In this document: in pieces, positions 44,964 through 54,333 of the stretch
Position numbering within the stretch: position 1 is the first letter of the stretch
How the letters are laid out: each line of letters begins with the position of its first letter
Origin: Nonomuraea corallina
GTDB taxonomy: Bacteria > Actinomycetota > Actinomycetes > Streptosporangiales > Streptosporangiaceae
Assembly (NCBI RefSeq): GCF_027620315.1
Contig: NZ_JAPNNL010000007.1
Span: 24,810 to 88,809, forward strand
Direction: 5' to 3'
DNA: 64,000 nt
Position numbers and translations under genes: made by a program
The notes under the pieces: generated by a model
Databases searched by the model: none
The model's input: the letters and a program-made list of their open reading frames with translations, nothing else
Told to the model about the DNA's origin: nothing

Positions 44964-45923
44964 TCACGCGCCCACCACCCGCACCCCGTCGTCGCCGCGC
45001 GGCGTCTTCCCGTCCCCTCTCGGGCGGGGCGGCGTCTCCACGTCCCTGCGTAGTTCACGCGGCGTCTCCGCGTCCCCTCGCGGGCCGGGCGGCGTCTCCG
45101 CGTCCCCTCGCGGGCCGGGCGGCGTCTCCGCGTCCCCTCGCGGGCCGGGCGTCTCGCCGTTCATCGCGGCCTCCACCGGAGTGTCGCCGACCGCCGTGGC
45201 CCTGGCCAGGAGCTCCGCGTCCGGCGCGGGCCCGGCCCGGTAGTAGTAGCGGCCCTTCGGTTCCAGGCCCTCGCTCTCGTAGAGCGCCCGCGCGGCCGCG
45301 TTGCGCTCCGTGACCGCCAGGTACGCGCCAGGCGCTCCGCTCTCGGCGGCCAGGGCGCGCAGGACGGCCCTGGCCAGCCCTCTGCGGCGGGCCGCCGGAA
45401 CCGTCGCCACGCAGAAGATCCCGAGCGTGTCGCCCTGCGGCACGCCCCGGCCGACCGCGACCGGGACACCGCCCTCCTCGACGGCCGCGTAGAGCGCCGG
45501 CACGCCGGTCAGGATCCGCTCGGCCGCCTCCAGCCCACCGGCACGGCCGCCGTCGACCCGCCACCACGTCTCCAGCCAGCCGCGCCAGGGCCGCGGCTCG
45601 ATACGTACCCGCGTCGAAGGCTCGCCTCTGATCGCGCCCGCCATGACGACGGTGGGGTCCACCAGCGCGTACCCGCGCGCGTCCAGCGCGCGGTCCAGGC
45701 CGGGCGGCGCGGCGGCGCCGACCGAGAAGACGCACGGCGCGCCGCGCTCGGCGTAGAAGGCCTCGGCGGCGGCGATCGCGGCGTCCGGATCGTCCGCCGG
45801 TCCCGTCGCCAGAACCGAGTTGGCCCGCTTGGTCACGCCTCCCGCGTACCGCAGCACCCAGCCGCCGAGCGCCCGCCGCTCCCAGGCCGGCCACGCCTCG
45901 TGCACGAGAAGATCGGCGTCCAT
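44964..45923 (-). CDS. GNAT acetyltransferase with C-terminal decapeptide repeats
   Basis: A 319-aa protein. The N-terminal part (LLVHEAWPAWERRALGGWVLRYAGGVTKRANSVLA) and the C-terminal GNAT fold with acetyl-CoA loop VPAARRRGLARAVLRAL (about 165-240) match a known actinobacterial GNAT group. From about residue 255 the chain turns into repeats of ETPPGPRGDA. They are encoded by three identical 30-bp copies (45061-45150) plus degenerate ones. The repeats run to the stop and are probably a recent expansion. The start at ATG 45923 has only a weak binding site. Confidence 0.8.
   Translation of the reverse strand: MDADLLVHEAWPAWERRALGGWVLRYAGGVTKRANSVLATGPADDPDAAIAAAEAFYAERGAPCVFSVGAAAPPGLDRALDARGYALVDPTVVMAGAIRGEPSTRVRIEPRPWRGWLETWWRVDGGRAGGLEAAERILTGVPALYAAVEEGGVPVAVGRGVPQGDTLGIFCVATVPAARRRGLARAVLRALAAESGAPGAYLAVTERNAAARALYESEGLEPKGRYYYRAGPAPDAELLARATAVGDTPVEAAMNGETPGPRGDAETPPGPRGDAETPPGPRGDAETPRELRRDVETPPRPRGDGKTPRGDDGVRVVGA
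45001..45150. repeat. 30-bp tandem repeat inside the GNAT gene
   Basis: Three perfect 30-bp copies (45061-45090, 45091-45120, 45121-45150), each beginning GGCGTCTCCGCGTCCCCTCG, plus two degenerate copies at 45001-45060. They keep the reading frame because the unit is a multiple of three. Confidence 0.92.
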
Positions 45924-46019
45924 CAGGGCAGCCTAGCTGACCTGCACCGCGCGGCACGTTTGACCGACCCCTTTCCCGGTAAGGCGCTCGACCAGTCAAA
46001 GGCCGTGAAAGGGGTAGCC

Positions 46020-47381
46020 ATGTCCCGTTCAACGGGCGCCGTCGTCGTGGCCGGCATCCTCGTCCTTTCCTCGTGCGGCGGAGTCGGCGGAGGCGGCGGA
46101 GTCGGCGGAGGGGGTGGTGGTGGCGAGGGCCGGACGGCGGGGCAGGCGCTCACCACGATGGGCTTCGGCCTTCCCGACGAGATCGCCTCCGTCCGGGTGG
46201 ACCTGTTCAAGAAGGCGAATCCGCAGGTCACGGTCAACATCAACGAGGGCGCGTTCGACGAGCAGGCGTTCCTTTCCGCCGTCGCCGCGGGGAACCCGCC
46301 GGACGTGGTGTACCTGTCGCGCGACCGCATCGGCAGCTACGCCGCCCGCGGCGCCATCCAGCCGATCGACGCGTGCGTGTCGCGCGAGTCGATCCCGACC
46401 GGCGACTACTACCCGGCCGCGCAGGCGCAGGTCAAGTACGGGGGCTCGTGGTACGGCATCCCCGAGTTCTACAACTCCGTCGTGCTGATCGTGAACGACA
46501 AGGCGGCCGAGGACGCGGGGGTCGACCCGGCCTCGATCGACACCTCCGACTGGGACGCCCTCGGCCGCCTGGCCGAGAAGATGTCCAAGGCCGACGGCGG
46601 CAGGATCGAGCGGTTCGGGTTCAACCCCAAGCTGCCCGAGTTCCTCCCCTTGTGGGCCAAGGCCAACGGCGCCGACCTCCTGTCCGCCGACGGCCGCACC
46701 GCCGCTCTCGGCGACCCCAAGGTGGTCGAGGCCCTGCGGTACGCCCACGGCCTGGTGGAGCGGCAGGGCGGCTGGAAGCGGCTCAAGGCGTACGTGGACA
46801 CGTGGGATTTCTTCGGCGGCGAGAACCCGTTCGTCAAGGACCAGGTCGGCATGATGCTGAGCGAGCAGTTCCTGGTCAGCTCGATGGCCGGGAGCAGCCC
46901 CGACGTCGGGATCACCGTGCTGCCGTTCCGCGACAGGCGGGGCGAGCCGGTCAACTACGTCGGCGGGAACGCCTGGGTCGTCCCCAAGGGCGCGCGCAAC
47001 CCGGAGGCGGCCTGCCGCTGGATGAAGACGATGACCGCCGCCGACACCTGGATCGCCGCCGCCAGGGCCCGCCAGGACAAGCGGGCACAGGAGGGCAAGG
47101 TCAACATCGGCACCTACACCGGGAACGTCAAGGCCGACGAGACGATCTTCGGTGAGATCGTCCGGCCGAGCGGCAGGAAGCCGTTCGACGACGCGGTCAA
47201 GGTCATCCGCGAGGTGCAGCCGGTCGGGTTCGCGGTGCCTCAGTCGGCCGCGGCGGCGGAGTTCAAGAAGGCGTGGGAGGACGCGGGCACCCGCGTGCTG
47301 CTGGAGGGCCAGGCCCCGGCCGAGGCGCTGGAGCAGGCCCAGGCCGAGGCGCAGAAGGCGATCGACGAGGCCGGGTCGTGA
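46020..47381 (+). CDS. sugar ABC transporter substrate-binding lipoprotein
   Basis: Extracellular solute-binding protein family 1, 453 aa. The signal peptide ends in a lipobox (VLSSC, lipid Cys19). A Gly/Val-only tether (about 20-36) follows. The binding fold begins near 40 (LTTMGFGLPDEIASVRVDLFKKANPQVTV), with PPDVVYLSRDRIGSYA and the hinge segment WYGIPEFYNSVVLIVN. AAAGGGG precedes the ATG. The permease gene overlaps by 4 bp. A role in sugar or oligosaccharide uptake is inferred from the family. Confidence 0.9.
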   Translation: MSRSTGAVVVAGILVLSSCGGVGGGGGVGGGGGGGEGRTAGQALTTMGFGLPDEIASVRVDLFKKANPQVTVNINEGAFDEQAFLSAVAAGNPPDVVYLSRDRIGSYAARGAIQPIDACVSRESIPTGDYYPAAQAQVKYGGSWYGIPEFYNSVVLIVNDKAAEDAGVDPASIDTSDWDALGRLAEKMSKADGGRIERFGFNPKLPEFLPLWAKANGADLLSADGRTAALGDPKVVEALRYAHGLVERQGGWKRLKAYVDTWDFFGGENPFVKDQVGMMLSEQFLVSSMAGSSPDVGITVLPFRDRRGEPVNYVGGNAWVVPKGARNPEAACRWMKTMTAADTWIAAARARQDKRAQEGKVNIGTYTGNVKADETIFGEIVRPSGRKPFDDAVKVIREVQPVGFAVPQSAAAAEFKKAWEDAGTRVLLEGQAPAEALEQAQAEAQKAIDEAGS

Positions 47382-48427
47382 CGACGCCGGGGCGCGCATC
47401 CGGACCGGGTTCACGGCCCGGATTACGCCGGCCTTCCTGGCGGAGCTCCGACCGGGACCCAGGACGCGGTTCCGGGCCGGGCTCAGGACGCGGTTCCGGG
47501 CGAGGGCTCGGGCGAGGGCGAGGGCTCGGGCGGAGTGAGACCCGGTGGGCGTACGTGTTCGTGCTGCCCTGGCTGATCGGCCTGGCGGTCTTCCAGCTCG
47601 GCCCGATGATCGCCAGCCTGGCGCTGTCGTTCACCCGGTACGACCTGATCTCCAGCCCCGTCTGGGCCGGAACGGACAACTACGCGCGACTGGCGCAGGA
47701 CCCGAAGGTCGCCAGGGCCATCGGCAACACGGTGTTCTACACGGTGCTGCACGTGCCGCTGGCGATCGTGCTCGCCCTTGCCCTGGCGCTGATGCTCGAC
47801 CGGATCGGCGGGCGTGGCGCCGGCGTCTTCCGGACGATCTTCTACCTGCCGTCGATGACCCCGTACGTGGCGGTCGGGGTGCTGTTCCTGTTCCTGCTGA
47901 ACGGACAGGCGGGCATGGTGAACCAGTTCCTCGCGCTGTTCGGCGTCGAGGGTCCGCAGTGGACCACGGACCCTGACTGGATCCTGCCGGGCATCGTCCT
48001 GATGTCGCTGTGGAACCTGGGCTCCACGACGATCATCCTGTTCGCGGCGTTGCGCAACGTGCCGGCCGAGCTGTCGGAGGCCGCGATGATCGACGGGGCC
48101 GGGTCGTGGGCCCGGTTCCTGCGGATCACGCTGCCCATGATCAGCCCGGCCCTGTTCTTCGTGCTGATCATCAACACGATCGCGTCGCTGCAGATGTTCG
48201 ACCAGGTGTACGCCATGTTCTTCGGCAACCAGGTCACCCAGCAGTCGTCCGGCGACGCGGCCCTGTTCTACGTCGTCTACCTGTTCCAGCAGGCGTTCCA
48301 GTTCCTGCACATGGGCTACGCCTCGGCGCTGGCCTGGGTGCTGTTCCTGGTGATCGCGCTGATCACGTTCGTGCAGTGGCGGGTGGGCGGCCGGCTCGTC
48401 CACTACGAGGGCGGGGAGCGGGCATGA
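47378..48427 (+). CDS. sugar ABC transporter permease (MalF type)
   Basis: A 349-aa permease with six predicted membrane helices after residue 60. The EAA loop EAAMIDGAGSWARFLRITLPMISP contacts the ATPase. The first about 55 residues are Gly/Arg/Ser repeats (GSGRGLGRGRGLGR) unusual for this family and encoded by tandem DNA repeats (47459-47536). GTG 47378 overlaps the binding-protein stop (GTGA). A downstream start near residue 55 is possible. Confidence 0.87.
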   Translation: MTTPGRASGPGSRPGLRRPSWRSSDRDPGRGSGPGSGRGSGRGLGRGRGLGRSETRWAYVFVLPWLIGLAVFQLGPMIASLALSFTRYDLISSPVWAGTDNYARLAQDPKVARAIGNTVFYTVLHVPLAIVLALALALMLDRIGGRGAGVFRTIFYLPSMTPYVAVGVLFLFLLNGQAGMVNQFLALFGVEGPQWTTDPDWILPGIVLMSLWNLGSTTIILFAALRNVPAELSEAAMIDGAGSWARFLRITLPMISPALFFVLIINTIASLQMFDQVYAMFFGNQVTQQSSGDAALFYVVYLFQQAFQFLHMGYASALAWVLFLVIALITFVQWRVGGRLVHYEGGERA

Positions 48428-49275
48428 CGGCGCCGGAGCGGAGCCGGGGCGGCGCGGGCCGGGTGTTCTTCCTGATCATGCTGGCCGCCGCCTCGACGAT
48501 CTTCCTGTACCCGTTCGTGTGGCTGGTCGTCGCCTCGCTCAAGCCGCGCGCGTACACCTTCGCCGACCCGTTCGTCCCCTGGCCCGACCCGTTCGCGCCG
48601 GAGAGCTACGTGGCCGTGTGGCAGGCCGCGCCGATGCTGGCCTGGCTGGTGAACACCCTGGTCGTGGGCCTGGCGGCGGCGGCGTCCGTGACGTTGTCGA
48701 GCGCGTTCGTGGCCTTCGGGTTCGCCTACTTCCGCTTCCCCGGGCGCAACCTGATCTTCGCGAGCGTGCTGGGGACGATGATGCTGCCCGCGGCGGTGAC
48801 GCTCGTGCCGACCTACCTGATCTGGAACGCCGCCGGGCTCACCGGCACACAGGTGCCGCTGTGGGCGGGCAACCTGTTCGGGTCGGCGTTCTACATCTTC
48901 CTGCTCCGCCAGTTCCTGCTCGGCGTGCCGAGGTACGTGTTCGAGGCGGCGCGTGTGGACGGCGCGTCGTACCTGGACCTGTTCTGGCGGATCGCGCTGC
49001 CGCTGGCCAGACCGGCGCTGATCATCGCGTTCGTCTTCGAGCTGAAGGCGAGCTGGTTCGACCTCATGAAACCGCTGATCTACCTGCAGGACCCGATGCT
49101 CTACACGCTGCCCAGAGGGCTGAAGGCCATCGTCGACCAGTTCTACCAGGGCGGCGACCCGAAGTGGGAGATCGTGCTCGCGGCCGGCGTCATCACGACC
49201 CTGCCGCTGATCCTGATCTTCTTTCTCGGCCAGCGGTACTTCGTGCGCGGCATCGCCACGACAGGCCATCGCTGA
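48424..49275 (+). CDS. sugar ABC transporter permease (MalG type)
   Basis: A 283-aa inner-membrane permease with six predicted helices and the EAA loop EAARVDGASYLDLFWRIALPLARPA (about 178-202). The ATG overlaps the MalF-type stop by 4 bp. No ATP-binding gene follows, so a shared ATPase of MsiK type from elsewhere is expected, as in Streptomyces sugar importers. Confidence 0.9.
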   Translation: MTAPERSRGGAGRVFFLIMLAAASTIFLYPFVWLVVASLKPRAYTFADPFVPWPDPFAPESYVAVWQAAPMLAWLVNTLVVGLAAAASVTLSSAFVAFGFAYFRFPGRNLIFASVLGTMMLPAAVTLVPTYLIWNAAGLTGTQVPLWAGNLFGSAFYIFLLRQFLLGVPRYVFEAARVDGASYLDLFWRIALPLARPALIIAFVFELKASWFDLMKPLIYLQDPMLYTLPRGLKAIVDQFYQGGDPKWEIVLAAGVITTLPLILIFFLGQRYFVRGIATTGHR

Positions 49276-49299
49276 CCTGCGCCGATGCCCCGGTAAGCT
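49272..49299 (+). promoter_or_regulatory. candidate leaderless promoter of yaaA
   Basis: CTGACC (49272-49277), a 16-bp spacer and TAAGCT (49294-49299) end 8 bases before GTG 49308. No ribosome binding site is visible, so the mRNA may start at the GTG. Confidence 0.4.
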
Positions 49300-49307
49300 G
49301 CGCTCTT

Positions 49308-50024
49308 GTGCTGATTGTGCTGCCTCCGTCGGAGGGCAAGGCCCCCGCGGGCGACGGGCCGCCCGTCGCCGGCCTGTCCTTCCCGAAGCTGGACCGGCCC
49401 CGCAAACGGGTGCTCAACGCCCTGATCAGGGCGTCCCGCCGCCGGGACGCCCTGGACGTGCTCGGCCTCTCCCCCGGCCAGGCGCCCGAGCTCGCGAAGA
49501 ACCTGGAGCTCAGGACGGCGGGCACGCTCCCGGCCGCCGACCTCTACACCGGGGTGCTGTACGACAACCTCGCCCCGGGCGAGCTCTCCCCCGAGGCGCG
49601 GGCCAGGGCCGAGGAGAGCGTGCTGATCTTCTCGGGCCTCTGGGGCGTGGTGCGGCTCTCCGACCGCATCCCGCCCTACCGGCTGGCCATGGGGGTCAGC
49701 CTGCCGCCTGTCGGGCCGCTGGCGGCCTTCTGGCGGCCGTTCCTCACGCCGGAGCTCGACCGGCTGCCGGGGCTGGTGGTCGACCTGCGCTCGTCGGCGT
49801 ACGCGTCCGCCTGGCGGCCGGGCCCCCGAGGCGTGTCCGTACGGGTGCTCAAGGCCGGCAAGGTCGTCAGCCACATGGCCAAGGCCACCCGCGGCGAGGT
49901 CGCCCGGCGGCTCCTGGAGAGCGGCCTCACCCCGGAGACCCCGGACGAGCTGGTCAAGACCCTGGACGACCTCGGCTACCGGGTCACTCTCACCGGCGGC
50001 AGACTCGACGTCCACCTCCCCTGA
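49308..50024 (+). CDS. YaaA family peroxide-stress protein
   Basis: A 238-aa member of the YaaA/DUF328 family. E. coli YaaA lowers free intracellular iron during peroxide stress. The N-terminus LIVLPPSEGKAPA is the family signature, and the core has IFSGLWGVVRLSDRIPPYRLAMG and a VDLRSSAYA motif. The GTG start appears leaderless. It is convergent with the principal sigma gene over a 116-bp gap with microsatellite repeats and a terminator. Confidence 0.88.
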   Translation: MLIVLPPSEGKAPAGDGPPVAGLSFPKLDRPRKRVLNALIRASRRRDALDVLGLSPGQAPELAKNLELRTAGTLPAADLYTGVLYDNLAPGELSPEARARAEESVLIFSGLWGVVRLSDRIPPYRLAMGVSLPPVGPLAAFWRPFLTPELDRLPGLVVDLRSSAYASAWRPGPRGVSVRVLKAGKVVSHMAKATRGEVARRLLESGLTPETPDELVKTLDDLGYRVTLTGGRLDVHLP

Positions 50025-50026
50025 AC

Positions 50027-50088
50027 CGGAACCCCGGAACCCCGGAACCCCGGAACCCCGGGAACCCGGGAACCCGGGAACCCGGGAA
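50027..50088. repeat. 8-bp microsatellite array
   Basis: Four copies of an 8-bp unit of type GGAACCCC followed by four of type GGGAACCC, starting 3 bp after the yaaA stop. Confidence 0.85.
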
Positions 50089-50091
50089 AGC

Positions 50092-50129
50092 GGAAAGGGC
50101 ACGATCCCGCGAGGGGTCGTGCCCTTTCC
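50092..50129. terminator. bidirectional hairpin terminator
   Basis: A 17-bp stem with one wobble (50092-50108 with 50113-50129; GGAAAGGGCACGA/TCGTGCCCTTTCC) closes a GCGA loop. It separates yaaA from the convergent principal sigma gene, 12 bp from the latter's stop. Confidence 0.75.
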
Positions 50130-50140
50130 GGGCGCGTCAC

Positions 50141-51805
50141 CTAATCCAGGTAGTCGCGCAGAACCTGCGAACGGGACGGGTGGCGAAGCTTGGACATGGT
50201 CTTCGACTCGATCTGCCGGATGCGCTCACGCGTCACCCCGTAGACCTTGCCGATCTCGTCCAGCGTCTTCGGCTGCCCGTCGGTGAGGCCGAAGCGCATG
50301 GACACCACGCCGGCCTCGCGCTCCGACAGGGTGTCGAGCACCGAGTGGAGCTGCTCCTGCAGCAGTGTGAAGCTGACCGCGTCGGCCGGGACGATGGCCT
50401 CGGAGTCCTCGATGAGGTCACCGAACTCGCTGTCGCCCTCCTCGCCCAGCGGCGTGTGCAGGGAGATCGGCTCGCGGCCGTACTTCTGGACCTCGACCAC
50501 CTTCTCGGGGGTCATGTCCAGCTCGCGGGCCAGCTCCTCCGGGGTCGGCTCGCGGCCGAGGTCCTGCAGCATCTGCCGCTGGACGCGGGCCAGCTTGTTG
50601 ATCACCTCGACCATGTGGACCGGGATGCGGATGGTCCGCGCCTGGTCGGCCATGGCCCGGGTGATCGCCTGCCGGATCCACCAGGTGGCGTAGGTGGAGA
50701 ACTTGTAGCCCTTGGTGTAGTCGAACTTCTCGACCGCGCGGATCAGGCCCAGGTTGCCCTCCTGGATCAGGTCCAGGAAGAGCATGCCGCGGCCGGTGTA
50801 GCGCTTGGCCAGGGAGACCACCAGGCGGAGGTTGGCCTCCAGCAGGTGGTTCTTGGCCCGGCGGCCGTCCTCGGCGATCCATTCGAGCTCGGCGCGCACG
50901 TCGACCGGGAGCCCCTCGCCGTCGCTGGCGAGCTGCTCCTCGGCGAACAGGCCCGCCTCGATGCGCTTGGCGAGCTCGACCTCCTGCTCGGCGTTGAGCA
51001 GGGGCACCTTGCCGATCTGCTTGAGATAGTCCTTGACCGGGTCGGCGGTCGCACCGGCGGCGGCGACCTGCGCCACGGGGGCGTCGTCGTCATCGTCGGA
51101 GAGGATGAGGACCTCGTCCTCGTTCTTCTCCTTGACCACCACGACCGCGTCGGCCTTCGGCTCGTCGTCGGTGTCGTCAGTGTCGGTGTCGGCCTCGGCC
51201 TCGGAGTCGCCCTCGGCGACGATCTCCTCGTCCTCGACCTCGAGGTCTTCGAGATCCTCCAGCTCCACGTCGCCGTCGAGCTCGATGTCGTCGTCGTCGA
51301 CCTCGGACTTGGGGCCCTCGGGGGCCTTGGGCTTGGTCTCGGCAGGCCCGGCGCTCTCCGGCTGGGCCTTCTTGGCGGGTGCGCTCTTGGCCGGGGCCGC
51401 CTTCTTGGCCGCCGGGGCGGCCTTCTTGGCGGGGGCCGGCTTCTTCGGCGCGGGCTCGGCTTCGGCGGTGCCGACGACCGCGGTCACGGTCTCCGGCTGC
51501 TGCTCCTTGGCGGCCGCCGCCGTCTTGCTCTTGACGGGCGCGGCGGTCTGGCGCTTTGCTGAACCTCGAGACTTCTTCTTCGGCGCAGCCGAATCCGCGG
51601 CGGTCACCACCACGGTCACGCCCTCTTTGCTGAGGTTCCGCAAGAACGCGGCGGCGTGCGACATGGGGATGTCCGCCTCCTCGAAGGCCTGACGGACATC
51701 CTCAGACTCGAGGAAACCCTGCGAGCGCCCACGCTCGAGCAGTCGCTGAATGACGGGCTCGTTCAGCTCTTGTGGCTTCGAGCGAGTCGAACTTGCAGGC
51801 GACAC
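50141..51805 (-). CDS. hrdB: principal RNA polymerase sigma factor (RpoD/HrdB)
   Basis: The housekeeping sigma factor, 554 aa. Region 1.1 (about 1-70, [35 protein letters not shown]) is followed by an Ala/Lys/Pro linker (about 85-180) and an acidic stretch (about 185-290), both usual in actinobacterial HrdB. Region 1.2 ([16 protein letters not shown]), region 2 ([39 protein letters not shown] and [16 protein letters not shown]), region 3 and region 4 ([20 protein letters not shown]) are complete. GAGAGGTG precedes GTG 51805. The 240 bp upstream holds the promoter and leader. Confidence 0.95.
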   Translation of the reverse strand: MSPASSTRSKPQELNEPVIQRLLERGRSQGFLESEDVRQAFEEADIPMSHAAAFLRNLSKEGVTVVVTAADSAAPKKKSRGSAKRQTAAPVKSKTAAAAKEQQPETVTAVVGTAEAEPAPKKPAPAKKAAPAAKKAAPAKSAPAKKAQPESAGPAETKPKAPEGPKSEVDDDDIELDGDVELEDLEDLEVEDEEIVAEGDSEAEADTDTDDTDDEPKADAVVVVKEKNEDEVLILSDDDDDAPVAQVAAAGATADPVKDYLKQIGKVPLLNAEQEVELAKRIEAGLFAEEQLASDGEGLPVDVRAELEWIAEDGRRAKNHLLEANLRLVVSLAKRYTGRGMLFLDLIQEGNLGLIRAVEKFDYTKGYKFSTYATWWIRQAITRAMADQARTIRIPVHMVEVINKLARVQRQMLQDLGREPTPEELARELDMTPEKVVEVQKYGREPISLHTPLGEEGDSEFGDLIEDSEAIVPADAVSFTLLQEQLHSVLDTLSEREAGVVSMRFGLTDGQPKTLDEIGKVYGVTRERIRQIESKTMSKLRHPSRSQVLRDYLD

Positions 51806-52045
51806 GAACACCTCTCGAACGAACGCGTGGCGACAATGGACCCAGATGCCCGCTGGGGGCTGTTGCCTCTCTCGGAGATCGGTGAGGCCGTGCGGAGCGC
51901 TACGGACCTTCCAGCATTCTGGCACGCCCTAGCACTCCATACGGCCACCTCCCGGCGGTTGTCCTCCACCCTAGGCCGACCGAGAGAGTAGTGCGTACGC
52001 AAGGGCGGCACTGATACCCGAAAGCAACCCTTATGACTGTTTCAT

Positions 52046-54139
52046 TCAGTCACTCTTGGTGAGGGCCGGGACGTGAATAGCTAGGGCCGTAACGTCATCG
52101 TCCTGTTCATATCCTGACAACATCCCATCAACCAGGAAGTCCAACAGCATGTTGGGATCAGTGACCACCTCAGGCGGGGCTTCGGTCACAACACTGCAAA
52201 TCTCTGCCAAACCGGCGTCCAATCCGCGTTTGCGGTTCTCCACCAGGCCGTCGGAGTAGAGCACGGCGGTGTGTCCCGGCGGCACCACGAACCGGAACTG
52301 CCGGCGGCTGGTCGGCCAGCCCAGCGGCGTGCCGGGCTCGGCGTCGCACAGGATGGCGGTGCCCTGCGGCGAGACCAGCACGGGCGGCGGGTGGCCCGCG
52401 AGCGCGAGCGTGCCCTCGCCGGTGGCCGGCTCGACGACCATGTAGGCCAGCGTCGTGACCTGGTCGTCCTCCTCGGTGGCGTCGAAGACCCGGTCGAGGC
52501 CGCCCAGCACGGCCGCGGGCGGCGGGTTGGTCAGCGCCAGCGCCCGCATGGCGTTGCGGATGCGGCCCATCCCGGCCGCCGCCTTGACGCCCTTGCCCAT
52601 GACGTCGCCGACGACGGCCGCGACCCGGCCGTCCTGCAGCACGAACGCGTCGTACCAGTCGCCGCCGACCTGCACGTGGCGGCTGCCGGAGCGGAACCGC
52701 TGGGCCAGCTGCAGGCCCTTGACCACGGGCAGGTGGTCGGGCAGCAGGCTGCGCTGGAGCGTCTCGGCGGTGCGGTGCTCGCGCTCGAACAGCGTCGCCC
52801 GCTCGACCGCCAGCGCGCACTGGCCGGCCAGCGCCTCCAGGAAGACGCCGTCCTCCTGCGAGATCTTCTGCGGCCTGGTGAACGAGAACCGCAGCGCGCC
52901 CAGGGCCCGCCCCGCGGCCAGCAGCGGCAGGCCCACCCAGGCCTGCTCGTCGCTGTCGGCGAGATAGCGGGCCAGCACCTTCTCGTCGCCGCCGGCCTCC
53001 AGGAGCTGCATCTTGAGCATCACCGGCGACTCGGCGAAGACCGGTCTGCGGCTGTTGACGGCCATGGTCATCACGCTGGAGTGGGACAGCGGGATCTCCT
53101 CGCCGGAGGAGCCGGACGCCTCCGGGATGCCCTCGCCGTTGATCAGCTTGAGCGCGGCGCGGTCGGTGTCGAGCAGCGCGACGGCGGACCGGTCGGCGGC
53201 CAGGGCGGTGCGGCCGACGTCGATGATGACCTGCACGACCTGCTCGACCGTGAGCGCCTCGGCGAGCTGGGCGGTGGCGCCCTGGAGCCGCGCGGTGCGC
53301 AGGGCGGCGGCGCCGAGCTGGTCGGTCAGCCTGCCGCGCATCTCCTCGGCCTCGCGCTGCGGGGTCACGTCGGTGTTGGCGCCGACCCATTCGACCACCC
53401 GTCCGTGGCGGATGATCGGCACGGCGCGCACCTCGAAGTGGCGGTAGCCGCTGGCGCGGGTGCGCACGCGGTAGTTCCACTCGAACATGGTGCGGCCGCG
53501 CAGCGCCTCCTTCCATGCCTCCTCGGTGGCCTGGCGCTCGTCGGGGTGGACGACGTCCAGCCAGCCGTAGGCGAGGTACTCCTCCAGCCCCTGGCCGGTG
53601 ATGGCGCGCCACTGCGGCGCGTCCTCGGTGACCGTGCCGGTGGGCGTGGTGATCCACACCAGCTGGGACTGGGCCTCGACCAGCGAGCGGTAGCGCTCCT
53701 CGCTGCGGCGCAGGTCCTCCTCGATCTGGTGGCTCTCGGTCACCTCCAGCCCGACCAGCGTGACGGCCCTCAGGTCGCCGGCGTCGTCGTGGATCGGCGA
53801 GAACGACATCGACCAGTGACGGTCGAAGCCTTCGGGCGAGCGTACGCGCAGGCGCCGCTCCGCGACCGGGCCGTCGCTCTCGACGACGGCCTGGACGCCC
53901 TGGGTGACGGCCTGGCTGAGGTCGGCGGCGAGCGCCTCCGCCGGGGCGCGGCCGATGAGCCGGTCGGCGGGCACGCCGACGAGATCGCTGAACACGTCGT
54001 TGACCCGCTGGACGCGGCCGTCGACGTCGAAGAAGGCGAAGGCGAACTCCGCCTCGGACAGCATGCCCTTGAGGAGGGCGGAGTCTGAGATGTCCACATC
54101 CGACTCCCGGGGACGGGGAACGGAGGTCTCGGCGCTCAT
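52046..54139 (-). CDS. PAS-GAF-SpoIIE (PP2C) protein phosphatase
   Basis: A 697-aa cytoplasmic sensor phosphatase. Two PAS domains (about 20-140, AFAFFDVDGRVQRVNDVF; about 150-265, VWITTPTGTVTEDAPQW) and a GAF domain (about 290-450) precede a SpoIIE-type PP2C domain. The latter has the metal Asp residues in [20 protein letters not shown] and DDDVTALAI. Such proteins dephosphorylate anti-anti-sigma factors in stress pathways. No kinase domain is attached. GGAGG precedes ATG 54139. It lies upstream of hrdB on the same strand, 240 bp away. Confidence 0.9.
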   Translation of the reverse strand: MSAETSVPRPRESDVDISDSALLKGMLSEAEFAFAFFDVDGRVQRVNDVFSDLVGVPADRLIGRAPAEALAADLSQAVTQGVQAVVESDGPVAERRLRVRSPEGFDRHWSMSFSPIHDDAGDLRAVTLVGLEVTESHQIEEDLRRSEERYRSLVEAQSQLVWITTPTGTVTEDAPQWRAITGQGLEEYLAYGWLDVVHPDERQATEEAWKEALRGRTMFEWNYRVRTRASGYRHFEVRAVPIIRHGRVVEWVGANTDVTPQREAEEMRGRLTDQLGAAALRTARLQGATAQLAEALTVEQVVQVIIDVGRTALAADRSAVALLDTDRAALKLINGEGIPEASGSSGEEIPLSHSSVMTMAVNSRRPVFAESPVMLKMQLLEAGGDEKVLARYLADSDEQAWVGLPLLAAGRALGALRFSFTRPQKISQEDGVFLEALAGQCALAVERATLFEREHRTAETLQRSLLPDHLPVVKGLQLAQRFRSGSRHVQVGGDWYDAFVLQDGRVAAVVGDVMGKGVKAAAGMGRIRNAMRALALTNPPPAAVLGGLDRVFDATEEDDQVTTLAYMVVEPATGEGTLALAGHPPPVLVSPQGTAILCDAEPGTPLGWPTSRRQFRFVVPPGHTAVLYSDGLVENRKRGLDAGLAEICSVVTEAPPEVVTDPNMLLDFLVDGMLSGYEQDDDVTALAIHVPALTKSD

Positions 54140-54333
54140 GGTCCGTACCTCCGTCGCGTGCCAGGGTCTCCCACGCGGCACATCTCCATAATCGTGTATC
54201 GGCGTAGCGCAGCTCCGGGCGACCGGATTCTGCAGTACATCATCGGCGATGGGCATGCGCGGACGGAAGCCCCGGCCGCCATACGGTCAACGCATCCTGT
54301 CAAAATCGCTCCACGTTGCGCAGCAAGATCAGG

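Noticed and set aside
45001..45150. Possible CRISPR or intergenic repeat
   Set aside because: The copies are contiguous, lack spacers and lie within an in-frame coding end.
54270..54312. TTGACA box on the minus strand as the promoter of the PAS-GAF-SpoIIE gene
   Set aside because: No -10 lies at a normal spacing from it.
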